A stretch of DNA of 64,000 nt from Symsagittifera roscoffensis (GCF_963678635.1 NC_087069.1:11121206-11185205), one strand, 5' to 3'. Positions 47,260 through 58,800 are shown, counted from the first letter of the stretch. Numbers and translations: made by a program. The notes: generated by a model not told the origin, from the sequence alone.

Positions 47260-49137
47260 CTAACTCAGTTCTGTCAACTTTCTCACTAGCTTATAATTTG
47301 ATCCATCAATACTTTTAATACAATTATTCTCAAACTGCACAGTTGCCATGTATTCTCCATCAGTAAAGTCATGAGACTGGATATCTTCTGATGAAACGCA
47401 TTTATAAGTTGCTCTAGGGGACAATTTGAATGTTTTCAAATAAGGGATAACTTCTTTTGTATGTAAGTTAAATTTTTGTGGAAGCTCTAATGCTTTAACG
47501 AGGACTGAGCTTTCGCTTTCGTTAAACTCAACAACCATCCCTCTGTTGAAAGGCAGATCCTCTGGATTCATCTCGCCAGGGACATCAAACAAAACTAAGT
47601 CTCCGTGTTTATAGCTTGCTTTATAAGGCAGAAACTGACATTTAAGCTTCATTTTGATCTCCATTAAATCGGTCAACACTGCATCAAAATTTTCATGCAG
47701 TAGAGCAGAAAAAGTATTTTGTCTTGAATTCGATTCATAAATAAGCGCTTTATGATTTTTGCCTACATTAATTTTGTCTTCGAGTTCTGTTTCCTTGTAT
47801 ATCTCGCAACCACTGCTGATTTCTTTCAGCATTCCTGTGCTTACTATTGAGATCGATTCGGCTAAATCAGCATTCGGCTCATCGCCCTCGACAGGTTTCA
47901 ATAATTTCAATTTAGCTGGGAAAATTCCATCATCATCCAAGTTATCATTTAGTGTAATTTCAAACGCGTTTTCAACATTCGAGTAGAGAGTTGACAATTT
48001 ATAGCAAAATATTTCAACATCTCTTTGGTACTTGCCAGATTTGTTGCGGCTAATCACTGAGTCCAATTTCACCGCAAAACCCATGCGGGGTATTCTTCTC
48101 AAATTATCCTGTAAAACACGAACATTTTCAGCACGGATGCAACTCTTATTTCCGTAGTCCAGAAATAGCAAATTTATCCGCTCTGAATCAACATGATCTA
48201 TAACTTCCGCTCGGTAATAATTATGATCCAAAAACTTGGCTAAAACGTACGTCCCTGTCTCATACTTTTCCCTTTCTTGAAGATTTTCGACGTTTCCGGC
48301 AGATATTGCAAATCCTATTTCAGTCATCAAATGTTTCAGAAGCTTCAAATCTCTGGGAGCATGCGGATGGACGTAAATGAAACTTGGATCTCTTGCAAAA
48401 ACTATCGTTCCACAAAAGGGCACCTGACATTTAACGTCGTGCAAAGTAAACGGAATCGATAACTTATCGGCCAACGACTCGGTTACTGTTGTCAGGAATG
48501 AACACCCATTCAACTCCAATGAACCGTAATTTATGCCCGATTTTGAACTGGCAGTCGAAACAAAGGCTGTTAGTAAAATATCGCTTCGCTTATCCAAAGT
48601 GAATTTTTTGAAATCGTTGGCTACGAAATCTTTATCTTTTACGCCGAAGATAGCCATTCGATGAGCAATGCCATCCGTTGATTTTAGGATCTCGGGAGTG
48701 TCTTCTAGAAAAACTTTACATTTGGATATAGGGATTCCTGAAAGATAATATCCGTGGTCGATCCCAAAGAGCTCCACTGTTGCAGCTTCATTGAACTTCA
48801 GTATTCTGCATCTTATCCAGGTTTCTATTTTCTGGTTGTAAAACAAGATGAGCTCGTTAACCCTGGCAAGGCTGGGCATCACTTTCTTGACGCTATTAGG
48901 GTTCAAACTCAACTTCGATGTGAAGTTTTGCAAGCTTTCAATAAAAGACGCATTCTTCAATAAACTAATGAGATAAATCTCATCAGATGAGTAGACATTG
49001 ACTATGGCAGTTTGATGGTGGACTCCAGATTCCAGTTGGCGAGGCGAAAATGGACTATCAGAATCAACTTTGCCTCGAAGCATTTCAGCTTTTTTACGCT
49101 TTTCTATAGATGCCTTAAGGCGTTCAGCTACTGACAT
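47260..49137 (-). CDS. Multi-Tudor domain protein
   Basis: I start the protein at ATG 49137 (MSVAERLKASIEKRKK), giving 625 residues. The frame is open upstream, but an acceptor (TTTATTTTAG) lies 9 nt before this ATG and the upstream codons look non-coding. A Tudor-like core is at residues 94-145 (NELILFYNQK, VELFGIDHG). A canonical extended Tudor is at about 225-420, with YVLAKFLDHNYYRAEVI and the signature LLFLDYGNKS at 323-332. A third, weaker one is at about 515-590 (HGDLVLFDV, VVEFNESESSVLV). Extended Tudor domains bind symmetrically dimethylated arginine on PIWI proteins, and multi-Tudor proteins organise germ granules in the piRNA pathway. Which member this is cannot be said; it lacks RING and helicase parts. 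Confidence 0.85.
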   Translation of the reverse strand: MSVAERLKASIEKRKKAEMLRGKVDSDSPFSPRQLESGVHHQTAIVNVYSSDEIYLISLLKNASFIESLQNFTSKLSLNPNSVKKVMPSLARVNELILFYNQKIETWIRCRILKFNEAATVELFGIDHGYYLSGIPISKCKVFLEDTPEILKSTDGIAHRMAIFGVKDKDFVANDFKKFTLDKRSDILLTAFVSTASSKSGINYGSLELNGCSFLTTVTESLADKLSIPFTLHDVKCQVPFCGTIVFARDPSFIYVHPHAPRDLKLLKHLMTEIGFAISAGNVENLQEREKYETGTYVLAKFLDHNYYRAEVIDHVDSERINLLFLDYGNKSCIRAENVRVLQDNLRRIPRMGFAVKLDSVISRNKSGKYQRDVEIFCYKLSTLYSNVENAFEITLNDNLDDDGIFPAKLKLLKPVEGDEPNADLAESISIVSTGMLKEISSGCEIYKETELEDKINVGKNHKALIYESNSRQNTFSALLHENFDAVLTDLMEIKMKLKCQFLPYKASYKHGDLVLFDVPGEMNPEDLPFNRGMVVEFNESESSVLVKALELPQKFNLHTKEVIPYLKTFKLSPRATYKCVSSEDIQSHDFTDGEYMATVQFENNCIKSIDGSNYKLVRKLTELS

Positions 49138-50153
49138 TTTAAACTCTAAAATAAAGTATACATTTTGATTTCTGAAAAAAAAAATAGGGCGGAACATCTC
49201 TACATAGGGCGGAGCAGGGCAAAACAAAAATATCCAGTGAATCAATTGAATATTTTCAGAACATGAGACAAGACAGTCTAGAGCGACGCGCGTAATTTGA
49301 GTTAAAATTTTGTCAAGTTTAGACAATTTCTTAAAGGAGAAGAAATCAAAGTATTGAGAGCTAAAGTGTGAAACGAATAGCTGAAGGTAAATATTAGAAG
49401 TTTAACTTGCGATACGAAACAAACATAAAAGTATTTAAAAAAAACGAATGTTGAAAAATCTAAGTGAACCAAACTTTTCGTGTCTCGGTAAAAAAAAAAA
49501 ACTAGGGGCCAGTTAAACCTGGATGCACGTGTTTGATATTGAAAGAATTTGCTATAAGGATGGGGCCTGAAAAATTTGATTACAGAAACTGGACTTTGCC
49601 TAAAACCATAGTTGTTTCTCTACTAAAATAGGTAAGAGAAAAATAATTGAGATAATCAATTTTCCAAGGGAGATATCATTTCTCTTACAAATTGAGGAGC
49701 CGCGGCTGGCTTCTGCAAAAACAATTATCGCACCCGCTTCTTTCAATTGAACTTTTCATCTCAGACTTGATTGTGCAATTTTTAAGAAAAAACAAAGAAA
49801 AATTCTAGAAAAAAAACGGTCAAAAGTTATAGTTATAAGAAACGGTGAAAAGCCTTTCCAAAATTCATTAGTTTTTTCTGCAGAAAAGCAAATGGAGGCC
49901 GCCTAAGCAGAGAAGATTCCCAAAACCAGGTTTTTTGATTGAACACAAGCTGAGAATATGCACTGTAGTTATTGCGTTGAGTCAAAAAGTTTCCAAAAAA
50001 TTGCAAAAGTTTCAAATATTTAACTTGTTTAAGTCCATAATTTGTTTCTAAAATAAACTAAGTATAGCCAAATCAAACGGTAGGTTTTCAAAAACCTGTT
50101 GTTTTGATTAAAGCTTTGATATCAGAATCGACAGAGTAGATAGCGAGAAAACT
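49138..50153. other. Upstream of the Tudor gene, left flank of the LTR element
   Basis: AT-rich; a promoter or 5' UTR exon of the Tudor gene is expected but not identified. The sequence changes character at 50154, where the palindromic unit starts. Confidence 0.4.
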
Positions 50154-53100
50154 TGTAACAGTCGCCTACTTCGGTCACATATGAGGCTTAAGAAAAATAG
50201 GCCCTATAACCATTGGCTCAAGAGTCAGGGACACTATCTCTTGTGTTTTTCTACCTCAAGAACGGTCGGAGCCAATTCGGTTCGCTTGCGACATGAGACT
50301 GGAACCCGTTACAGCTTAAAGGCTACTACCAAAATATCCCCCACTCTAGAAAATAAGAACTTCCCCATACTTAGGTCTCAAAATACCCAAAATACGCGAA
50401 CGCCGTTAAAAACAGGATCGGAACAATCCGTTAACTTACTTTTTATTGGACAGTGGAACCTTGATCCATTTCAGATGGATCAACCTAAAACTCGCCTTAT
50501 CTCAACATAACAATCATAAAACACACTCGAGAAAATTAAATTAGGGACTCACATGTTGATGTACTCGAGTACAGGGAGTAATTAAATTGGTAAGCAACTC
50601 AAGAATCAGATAATATAACTAAATAAGTTTGATACTGGTCAGTTTTGGTAACAGAAGTAAATTCTGGCTCTAGAATTTGAGCTTTTGTATGAACCATTGG
50701 GACACTCAAGCTGTCCACCTTTTCATTGAAGGTTCACTCTAGTTTGTTCCGAATAGTTGTTCTCTCTTCTTTTTATTATCTCTCCTCCTATTTCGGGATA
50801 AGACAGCTCTACTCGTGTCCTATTTTATATCTGGAAATTGCGAATAGCAATTTCCTGCTGTTTCTCTTGGGTATTTTCCCGCAATTGTAAATTCGGTCGT
50901 TCTCATTTTTCACTTTGTGTTTTCAGTTGGTACGAGAAAACTGAGCATGACAGGCTCTATTCGAAATTTTGAAAATTAATATTCCACTCCAAAATTACGT
51001 ATTTTCGTGTCTCTCAAGGTCAAACTTCCAGACATGACCGACTGGCACATACTCCCCGGACTCAAGATCGATGTCCTCATCGCGTGCTGTCTCTGTCAGT
51101 GAATCCCCAGAAGCCCGAGTGTCACTCAAGATACAGTGCCAGTGGTCATTTACAGAAGTTTGCAGCAGACTTAAGTTTATCTACCTTCCAAAATTTTCCA
51201 CCATATAAAATTTTCGCACTATCGCTAAACAGCAATCAAAATATGCACACACCTGCACCTTATGAATTCCCGCTTTTTAAGCTGGTGATTTCAAATTTCT
51301 TTTGTCCTATTCAATCAGGAAATTGTCATGCAGCATTTTGACTTATATAATAGATCTAGCATATTAATAACAATATCTTTTTGTTAAAATTTCTTTTTCG
51401 TGAAGCCAGATTTCATCCTCGAGCCCCCTCGAGCCCCCTCCCTCGAGCCCCCTCCCTCTCAAGACTCAAGACTCTAGAATTTTCCTTTTGAGCCAAAGTT
51501 GTTTGAGACTGCGTGCAAGGTATTCGCCATACCAACGGAAGTCAGACATGTCTGGAGCCGTTTGAGGTACTTCCCATGGTTTCGGGCAACGCTGACGTCC
51601 TGGTTGTACATGACAACGAAAGATCACATGAGAAAACATCAAAAGGAGTATCGACAGTTCCAGGCCGAGATTGGGCCGGAAGCTTTCAAGAGACCCCTGT
51701 TAACCCATCGTAATGCAATCACGACAGGATGGAAGAGAGTGGGTAAGATGTCTAGAGACAATACCAAGGCGAGGGAATCGATACTAGAGGAGGACCTGGC
51801 GAAGAACGTGAGCTTGAGCCTGCACAACTCCTTTTGTTTGAACCGGGAATCTAGGGTGAAGGCACTACCCAACCAAGCAAAGAGGTTGCAAGAGCAAAGA
51901 GAATGGATGCGATCCTACGAGCAGCTGAAGGCTTGGGAGGAGATTGTGATTAGCTCCGATGATGAAGAGGAACTGTTGAGACAGTTTGCCGTATCTAGTA
52001 CTTCAGGATGCAGTACCTCCAAGGCGAAGAGTGCGAGATGAGCAGGTGGCTCGAATGGATCTTGAGTCTTGAGAGGGAAAGGGGGGCTTGAGCGTGGATC
52101 CGGGTGAAACTTGGATTCACGAAAAAGAAGTTTTAAAAAAGCAAATATTGTTATTAATATACTATATTTATTATATAAATCAAAATGCTGCATGACAATT
52201 TCCTGATTGAATAGGACAAAAGAAATTTTAAATGATTGGCTTGGAAAGCAAGAATTCAAGGGTGCAGGTGTGTGCAGATTTTGATTGCTGTTTAGCGATA
52301 GTGTGAAAATTTTACATGGCTGTGAAATTTGGGGTGTAGATAAGCTTAAGTCTGCTGCAAACTTCTGTAAATGACCACTGGCACTGTATCTTGAGTAACA
52401 CTCGGTTTTCTGGGACTCACTGGCAGAAGACAGCACGCGATGAGGACATCGATCTCGAGTCCGGGGAGTATGTGCCAGTCGGTCATATTCGGAAGTTTGA
52501 CCTTGAGAGAAGCAAAAAACACTTGATTTTGGAGTGAAATTTAATTTTTCAAAATTTCGAATGGAACCTGTCATGCACGATTTTCTCGCGATAACTGAAA
52601 ATCAGAAAAGAGAAGTCAGAACGATCGAGTAACAATCGCGGGAAAGTTACTAAATAAAGCAGTGGGAAATTGCTATTCGCAATTTCTGTCACAATAGAAC
52701 AAGAGTAGAGCTGTCCCATCTAAAACAGAGACGAGAGCATTCCCACGAACTGGATTGTTGTGACTGGAGTACTATTATTAACTGGACCAGAGTGAACCTT
52801 CGGTGGAAAGGTGGACAGCTAGAGTGTCCCAATGGTTCACGAGAACTTACAGTCTAGAGAAAAAACTTGTTATTTTTATTAAAACTGACTAACATTAAAC
52901 TCATTTTAGTTACTTTATTAATTCTTGAGTTGCTTACCGACTTATTTACTTCCTGGTTCTTGAGCGTGCTACAATGTGAGTACTTAATTTAAATTCCTAG
53001 AGTGTGTTTTATGATTGTTATGTTGAGGTAAGGCGAGTTTTAGGTTGATCCATCTGAAATGGATCAAAGTTCCACTGTATAATAAAAAGTAACTTAACGG

Positions 53101-53374
53101 ATTGTTCCAACCCGGTTTTTAACGGCGTTCATGTATTTTGGGTATCTAGAGACCTAAGTATGGGGACGTTTCTAATTCTAGAGTGGGGGGATATTTTAGT
53201 AGTAGCCTTTAAGCTGTAACGGGTCGTAGTCTCATGTCACAAACGAACCGAACTGGCTCCGACCGTTCTTGAGGTAGAAAAACACAAGAGATGGTGTCCC
53301 TGACCCTTGAGCCAGTGGTTATAGGGCCTATTTCTCTTAAGCCTCATGTGTGACTGCAGTAGACGAATGTTACA
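50154..53374 (+). repeat. Palindromic 3.2 kb unit, candidate 5' LTR
   Basis: Begins TGTAACAGTCGCCTAC and ends GTAGACGAATGTTACA. The left arm (50154 to about 51475) is the diverged reverse complement of the right arm (about 52060-53374). Shared blocks include CACTCTAG, GGATCAACCTAAAACTCGCC, TGACCGACTGGCACATACT and TGCATGACAATTTCCTGATT and their complements. The 0.6 kb centre holds a small ORF. The TG...CA ends and its place just before the leader argue for an LTR. An alternative is a foldback element, or an inverted solo LTR beside the true 5' LTR; inner LTR ends for that model were not found. Confidence 0.65.
51610..52041 (+). CDS. Hypothetical acidic-tailed protein in the palindrome centre
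   Basis: 143 codons from ATG 51610; the frame is open back to about 51478, so a longer form or an upstream exon is possible. The sequence is basic and charged in its first two-thirds (MRKHQKEYRQFQ, GWKRVGKMSRDN, NQAKRLQEQREW). It ends in an acidic stretch, EEIVISSDDEEELLRQF, that resembles a SUMO-interacting motif (hydrophobic core followed by Ser/acidic residues), then a Ser-rich tail. No family recognised. Codon and base composition resemble the gag-pol frame and not the host genes, so it is probably element-encoded. Confidence 0.4.
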   Translation: MTTKDHMRKHQKEYRQFQAEIGPEAFKRPLLTHRNAITTGWKRVGKMSRDNTKARESILEEDLAKNVSLSLHNSFCLNRESRVKALPNQAKRLQEQREWMRSYEQLKAWEEIVISSDDEEELLRQFAVSSTSGCSTSKAKSAR

Positions 53375-53385
53375 TAGTGTTTTTA

Positions 53386-53403
53386 TGGCGCTCCTGGGTG
53401 TTT
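53386..53403 (+). other. Possible primer-binding site
   Basis: TGGCGCTCCTGGG begins 11 nt after the candidate LTR end. PBSs start with TGG (complement of tRNA CCA). The tRNA was not identified and the 11 nt offset is larger than usual, so this is tentative. Confidence 0.3.
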
Positions 53404-53866
53404 ACGACATCAAGACTACGGAGTCGAACCCACTTGAGACAGCTTCGGGCTGAATGCCCATTCTAGAGTACCGGCGGTACGGTTCGACAGGAACGTGCAA
53501 ACCTTCCGGTTGTACCGTGATAGCTTTTTAAGAAAACTCGAGAAAATTTCCTGGTACGCTCTCCGAACGAGGCTTAGCTAACCGAGTAAAGGGGGGCAAC
53601 TAGGGGGACAAAAACACGAGCAAAAAGACAAAAAGCAAAACAAAAACAAAAAAAAAAAGAATAGAAAAAGGAACAAAAACCATAAAACGAAAAAAGACAG
53701 TGACTTTGACACCAGATTAGTTGGATCAAACCTTTATATTAATTAAATAGTATACCCATACTGTTTTACAAGTTCGATCGTTTCGATCAACCTAGCAATT
53801 TGAACCAGTAAACTGAATAAAGTGCCCGAAGTGGGGCGTTGTCAAGGGTTTTCAGATAGCTTGGAA

Positions 53867-54066
53867 CTTAGCTGGACCAATAGGAGACTTGACTGGAAGA
53901 GGTGACCAGCCGAGTGGGAAAGTGGTTCAGGGACACTTGAGCTGAACCAATAGGAGACTTGACTGGAAGAGGTGACCAGCCGAGTGGGAAAGTGGTTCAG
54001 GGACACTTGAGCTGAACCAATAGGAGACTGGACTGGAACAGGTGACCAGTCGAGTGGGAAAGCAGC
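53867..54066 (+). repeat. 70 bp tandem repeats in the retroelement leader, 3 copies
   Basis: Units start at about 53867, 53937 and 54007. Each contains ACCAATAGGAGACTTGACTG (first G of the final block varies) followed by GGTGACCAGCCGAGTGGGAA. The third is partly diverged and runs into other sequence. Minus-strand open frames across them are by-products of the repeat. Confidence 0.85.
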
Positions 54067-54279
54067 CAAGAAGGATTTGGCAACTCTCGAGTTCTCAAGT
54101 TGGGCAGAACGGGTATCGTTAAAATCCACATTACATTATAGGAGATAAGTGTAAAATAGGATAAGCGACATCCCCCGGTTTTGAGGAACGTTTTTACTTG
54201 AGCAGGCCTGGAGACAGGTCTACGGTTTTCTCTTGAGAGGTTTAGCACCCGGCGCTTAAGGTAATTTTAGGCTTAAGAA

Positions 54280-54313
54280 GGGGGGCTAAAAAGGGGGGAG
54301 GTTAGAAGGGGGG
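54280..54313 (+). other. Three G6 runs, G-quadruplex candidate
   Basis: GGGGGG at 54280-54285, 54293-54298 and 54308-54313 with 7 and 9 base loops; more G-runs follow near 54353 and 54487. The strand matches the element RNA. The rest of 54067-54935 shows no gene. Confidence 0.4.
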
Positions 54314-54935
54314 CTGGTTAAGTTAGAGGTTGGCGGTTGTAAATTGTAAAAAGGGGGAAATTAGAGTAACTAATTAGGCGACATCGTTGACTTAGTTACA
54401 TTAGAAATTAACACGCGTTGGTAATATTAGGTGGGTATCGAAATTTGAACTCGAGTTAAGGAAGGTACCCTGGTCGGATTGGTAGGGGGGAAGGGACATA
54501 GACAGTTTTTGTAATACCCCATAAGATCGCTAGCAGGGGGGAAGGAAACGCGTGGCAATTAGGTACAAGACATTTTTTTTTCGATAGAAGGTGGACATTT
54601 GTCACCTTTGAATTTTAGGTGGGCTCATCTTTCTGTTTTTATTACTTTTTCTTGCTTAGATTTTTGTTGCATTTTGGTGAGGATTTAAGTTAAAATTTTG
54701 TACGAACAGGTGATCACAAGATACCTGCGCACAGGTTTTGGTCTCAAGTTACTTGGAACATTGAAATAGAGGTAGCCAAAAAGAGAAATAAGAAAAAGGG
54801 GGGTCAGCATTTGGTTTTTAAGAGAGGATTTTGGGAAAATTTTACTAGAGCTTGAGTGGTGGTACAAGGTACGGCGAATCAAGAAGTCCCCATAACGAAG
54901 AGGGAAGAAGTCCCACCACCCAGACACTTGTCAAC

Positions 54936-55623
54936 AGTCTTGGGACAGTGCCGAAGAAGTCTTAGGACAGAGCAGTCTGGGGACAGTCTTGGGACAGTAC
55001 AGTCGTGGGACAGTGGTCTTGGGACAGGGTCTTGGGACAGGGTCTTGGGACAAGGGTCTTGGGACAGGGTCTTGGGACAAGGTCTTGGGTCTTGAGACAA
55101 GGGTCTTGGGACAGGGTCTTGGGACAGGATCTTGGGACAAGGTCTTGGGACGGGGTCTTGGGACAAGGTCTTGGGACAAGGGTCTTGGGACAGGGTCTTG
55201 GGACAAGGTCTTGGGACAGGGTCTTGGGACAGGGTCTTGGGACAAGGTCTTGGGACGGGGTCTTGGGACAAGGTCTTGGGACAGGGTCTTGGGACAAGGG
55301 TCTTGGGACAGGGTCTTGGGACAGGGTCTTGGGACAGGGTCTTGGGACACTAGTCTTGGGACACTAGTCTTGGGACAGTAGTCTTGGGACAGTAGTCTTG
55401 GGACACTAGTCTTGGGACACTAGTCTTGGGACACTAGTCTTGGGACACTAGTCTTGGGACAGTAGTCTTGGGACACTAGCCTTGGGACAGTAGTCTTGGA
55501 CAAGAGTCTTGGGACACGGCCGGAGAGTACTGGGACGGTACCGAACAGTCTTGGGACAGGAGAAAGAAGCCTGGGACGGTACAAAGAAGAGTAGGGACGG
55601 CAATTGGAAGTCTTGGGACAGTG
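54936..55623 (+). repeat. 13-14 bp minisatellite (TCTTGGGACAGGG family)
   Basis: Roughly 45 units of TCTTGGGACAGGG with variants ending in AAGG, ACTAG and AGTAG, decaying at both ends. In the first half (about 55021-55345) two adjacent units give GGG-ACA-GGG-TCTT-GGG-ACA-GGG, a textbook G-quadruplex motif, repeated. In the second half the ACTAG/AGTAG units lack the second GGG. The repeat is open in several frames on both strands because units lack stops; this is not coding evidence. 55624-55878 is AT-rich leader before gag. Confidence 0.93.
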
Positions 55624-55878
55624 TAAAAAAAAAAAAAATTGAAGTAAAATTACAAGAAGTGTTTTAAGACAGAATTAAGATAGAACAAGACTAATTGGAA
55701 CCAGGTACGGTTGAGACCACAAATAAGGAAAATTTCTCGAAAAGTTAATAAAGAGAACTGAAACAAGGTTTTCACCACGTTGTATATATTTTTTTCTTCC
55801 TTCCCGAAAGATTTTATTCTTAGAATAGGATTGTGTATATAGTAAAATTGTAAATAAAAGCAATTGTAAATAGAAATA

Positions 55879-58800
55879 ATGAGGCGGAGCAGGGTACCGG
55901 TAGCTGAAAAAAGACCTACCGAAGCAAAGTATAATTCGTCGCTACGCAAAACAACATCAATGGGCCCAAAGATAACAAAGAAGAACTTTTCAGTTAACAT
56001 GGTCAGCACAAGGAGTACAGCGGAGAACAGAGCAAGAGAGGGCATGGAAGGGGAACGAGTAGAACCCACCATCGAGATTGATCTAGAGACACCTGATCAA
56101 AGTGTTGATGAAACAAGGAAGATAGCGACGGAGTCAACTCCAATGCCCAATGCAGAAGAACCAAACTCGAAACCCATAGAATTCTCACCAATAGACAACG
56201 TGGAAGATGCAATAGGCAACACCGAAGAAACGGTGAAAGAAGACTCTCAAGTAAAAAAGACATCTTTTACAGAAAGGTTGGCGATGATGGTCGGAATAAA
56301 AACGAAAGAGAACGTGACTGAAGAACCAAAAGCTGAAAGAGCACGAACATTTGGAACAGTGAGCACGAAGACGACAGAAGCCAATCCGAGAGAGGGACAA
56401 ACTAGAGCAGAAGCAACGGCCGAAGAAAAACCGACGGCTGACCATGAAGAGGCTACTCTTGAGCTAGGTGACTTGATGGCGAAACTGAATCAGATCGACA
56501 AAAAGCTGAAGCACAGCGAAGAGGACAGAGAAGTGATAAGAAAAGAATTAAGATACAACAAAAACGAGTATCTGGATAGTTATTTTAACCTGGCCAAGGC
56601 AACAGAAGAGAGACTCAAGGAAATGTCAGATAATGTAGAAACCACCAATGAAGAACGAGATAAGAACATCAAAAAAGATTTGCAACAGTTAAAAAACCGA
56701 TATGATGATGTCAACAGCCAATTAGGTAGCCTGGAAAAGAGAATGGACACAATGAGCAAAAATCAGGCCGAGAGTTCGTGTGCAATACAGGCGAAATTGG
56801 ATGCAATCTTGAGTAATTCTACCTCACAAGAAAGACCGGCAGCGGATCGCGCGCAAGGCACCAGAGTTGACTTTGTGGAACTACAAAGGAACAAACGGCA
56901 ATCGACACCGTTGCCCTTAACCCGGGATACGGTGAGCATAGCACCAACAGCTGCTAAAACAATCATGAAGAAGGGAATGTCAAGTACAACGACTGGTCCG
57001 GGGGACTCAACAGCTAACAGCAACGCAGGTCCGGATGCTATGACATGGGCAAACACTTGGGAGATGATGAACAGGACTCTAGAGGCCTTCGCCACGAGGA
57101 ACACTAACTCGAGCGATAGGAGAGATGGGAAATCAAGAAAAACATTCAAGAAGCCAAAAGAATTCAAAGACGACTCAGATGGATGCATTGACACGTGGGT
57201 GGAAGTGATGAGATTACATCTAGAGCAAGACAAGTTGAACGATGAAAGACAAGCATGCACAGCCATACTCAGCAATTTAGAAGGCACAGCATTAAAATGC
57301 GTGGTTGCGAAGAAAGAAGAAGAACGCGATACCGCGGACAAGATCTTCGAGATATTACTGAATCGATTCGGGTCAGGCATGAAGGGTCACCAAGCGATGA
57401 TGCGATTTGAAAAGAGAAGGCAGAGGGACGACGAGTCAATAGATCGGTTCCTAGATGATCTCGAGAGCTTGAGAAGAAGGAGTGACCCAGAGGAGTCGAC
57501 AAACAGAAGAAACTTTAGCATTGCCTCGAAGTTCATTGATGGGGTAAAAAGTGACGACTTAAGGACAATGTTAGCAACATACTACACATTGTCGAAAGAC
57601 AGCGCACCAACCCCAGAAGAAATGAGACAGAAATCAAGGGAATACATGCTGATGAAACCCAAGAAATACTCGTATTCAGAAAACAGGAACACGCAAGGGG
57701 AAAGTCAACCGCAGAGGTCGTCATGGTACAAACCTAGAGATGACATGGACAAGCGCAGATCATGCGCGAACTGCGGGTCGGCGGATCACCACGTGGCTGA
57801 CTGCACAACATACAAACAAGGCATGAAGAGTCTAGGATATGCACCAGATGAGGAGGACATGAGCCAGATGGAGGAACACGAGTACTATAGTGGCTTAATC
57901 ATCAAGATAGGCGCAAGATGCTTCTTCTGTAACCAGGAGGGGCACTTCCGAATGGATTGTCCCTTGTTCTGGGAAGCGGTCAAGGACCAGAGTCACCCTA
58001 AACATAAGTTGGCATTAGCGGCGGTGCAGAATCAGCGGAACAGGCAAAACGAATTTGAATCGAGGAACTTAGGAGCACCAAGCACGGAATTGCCGACGAA
58101 GACAGTGAAAGCTGTATCACATGTTAATGATGCCATAGAATCCGCGGCAGGGAACTCTCTAGAGATAAATTATGAGAAAGCGGCGACGGAAGCAATTGCC
58201 AAAGTGAAACAGGATCTGGCTGCGAAAGAAATAGAGCAACGACTAAAGCTGGAGATAGAAAGACAGAATTTTAACGAAGCATTAACCGGATCGAAACAAA
58301 TACCAGAGGCTGTACCAGGCTCAACGAAGACAGGGAATTGCAATACTGTGAAAATGGTGACAGGTAAACTTTTTGGCATATCGATAATCACAGTGGGCGG
58401 CCACGAGGTAACCAGAAACTTGGGCGAGCCGAGCGACCAGACGATAATGCACATTGACGTGTATGCAGACTATTTGAGTGGTATAAGCCCACAAACGACT
58501 TCTAGAGCACTGAGAGCACTACTCATGAGAGGGGGCAGCAAGTCGGTACGTGTTGATAGCAGATATACTGAAGCTTACGGTCCACACGAGGTGATGCTAA
58601 ATATAGATGGGATTAACATCTATACCAAGACAATGATAACATGTGACGAAGACCTAATTGGACAAATCTACGTAGGGAAAGAAGAATTGAAAGTGAGATC
58701 GATTGGACACTGCGCCATGCTTGAGGAAGATGCGATGCACATCGGGACGGAGGCAGATGTGACAGGGCACGTGCTGGATATAAGTGGCAAAAAGACTCAG

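Noticed and set aside
43797-49137. Tudor and B-box frames as one split Qin/RNF17-like gene.
   Set aside because: The order on the transcribed strand is Tudor first, B-box second, opposite to those proteins, and each frame has its own start and stop.
49138-49326. 63 upstream codons as the N-terminus of the Tudor protein.
   Set aside because: A good 3' splice site lies between them and MSVAERLKAS, and the upstream codons have non-coding composition.
53400-53530. TCGAACC-like words after the candidate LTR, suggesting a tRNA gene or tRNA-like structure.
   Set aside because: I could not build a cloverleaf or matching acceptor stem in either orientation.
54879-55381. Several overlapping open frames on both strands with repeated Pro/Lys/Ser-Gln-Asp or Gly-Thr-Gly-Ser-Trp motifs.
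   Set aside because: They are translations of the 13-14 bp minisatellite, which lacks stops in several frames. No start context, domain or composition argues for a protein.
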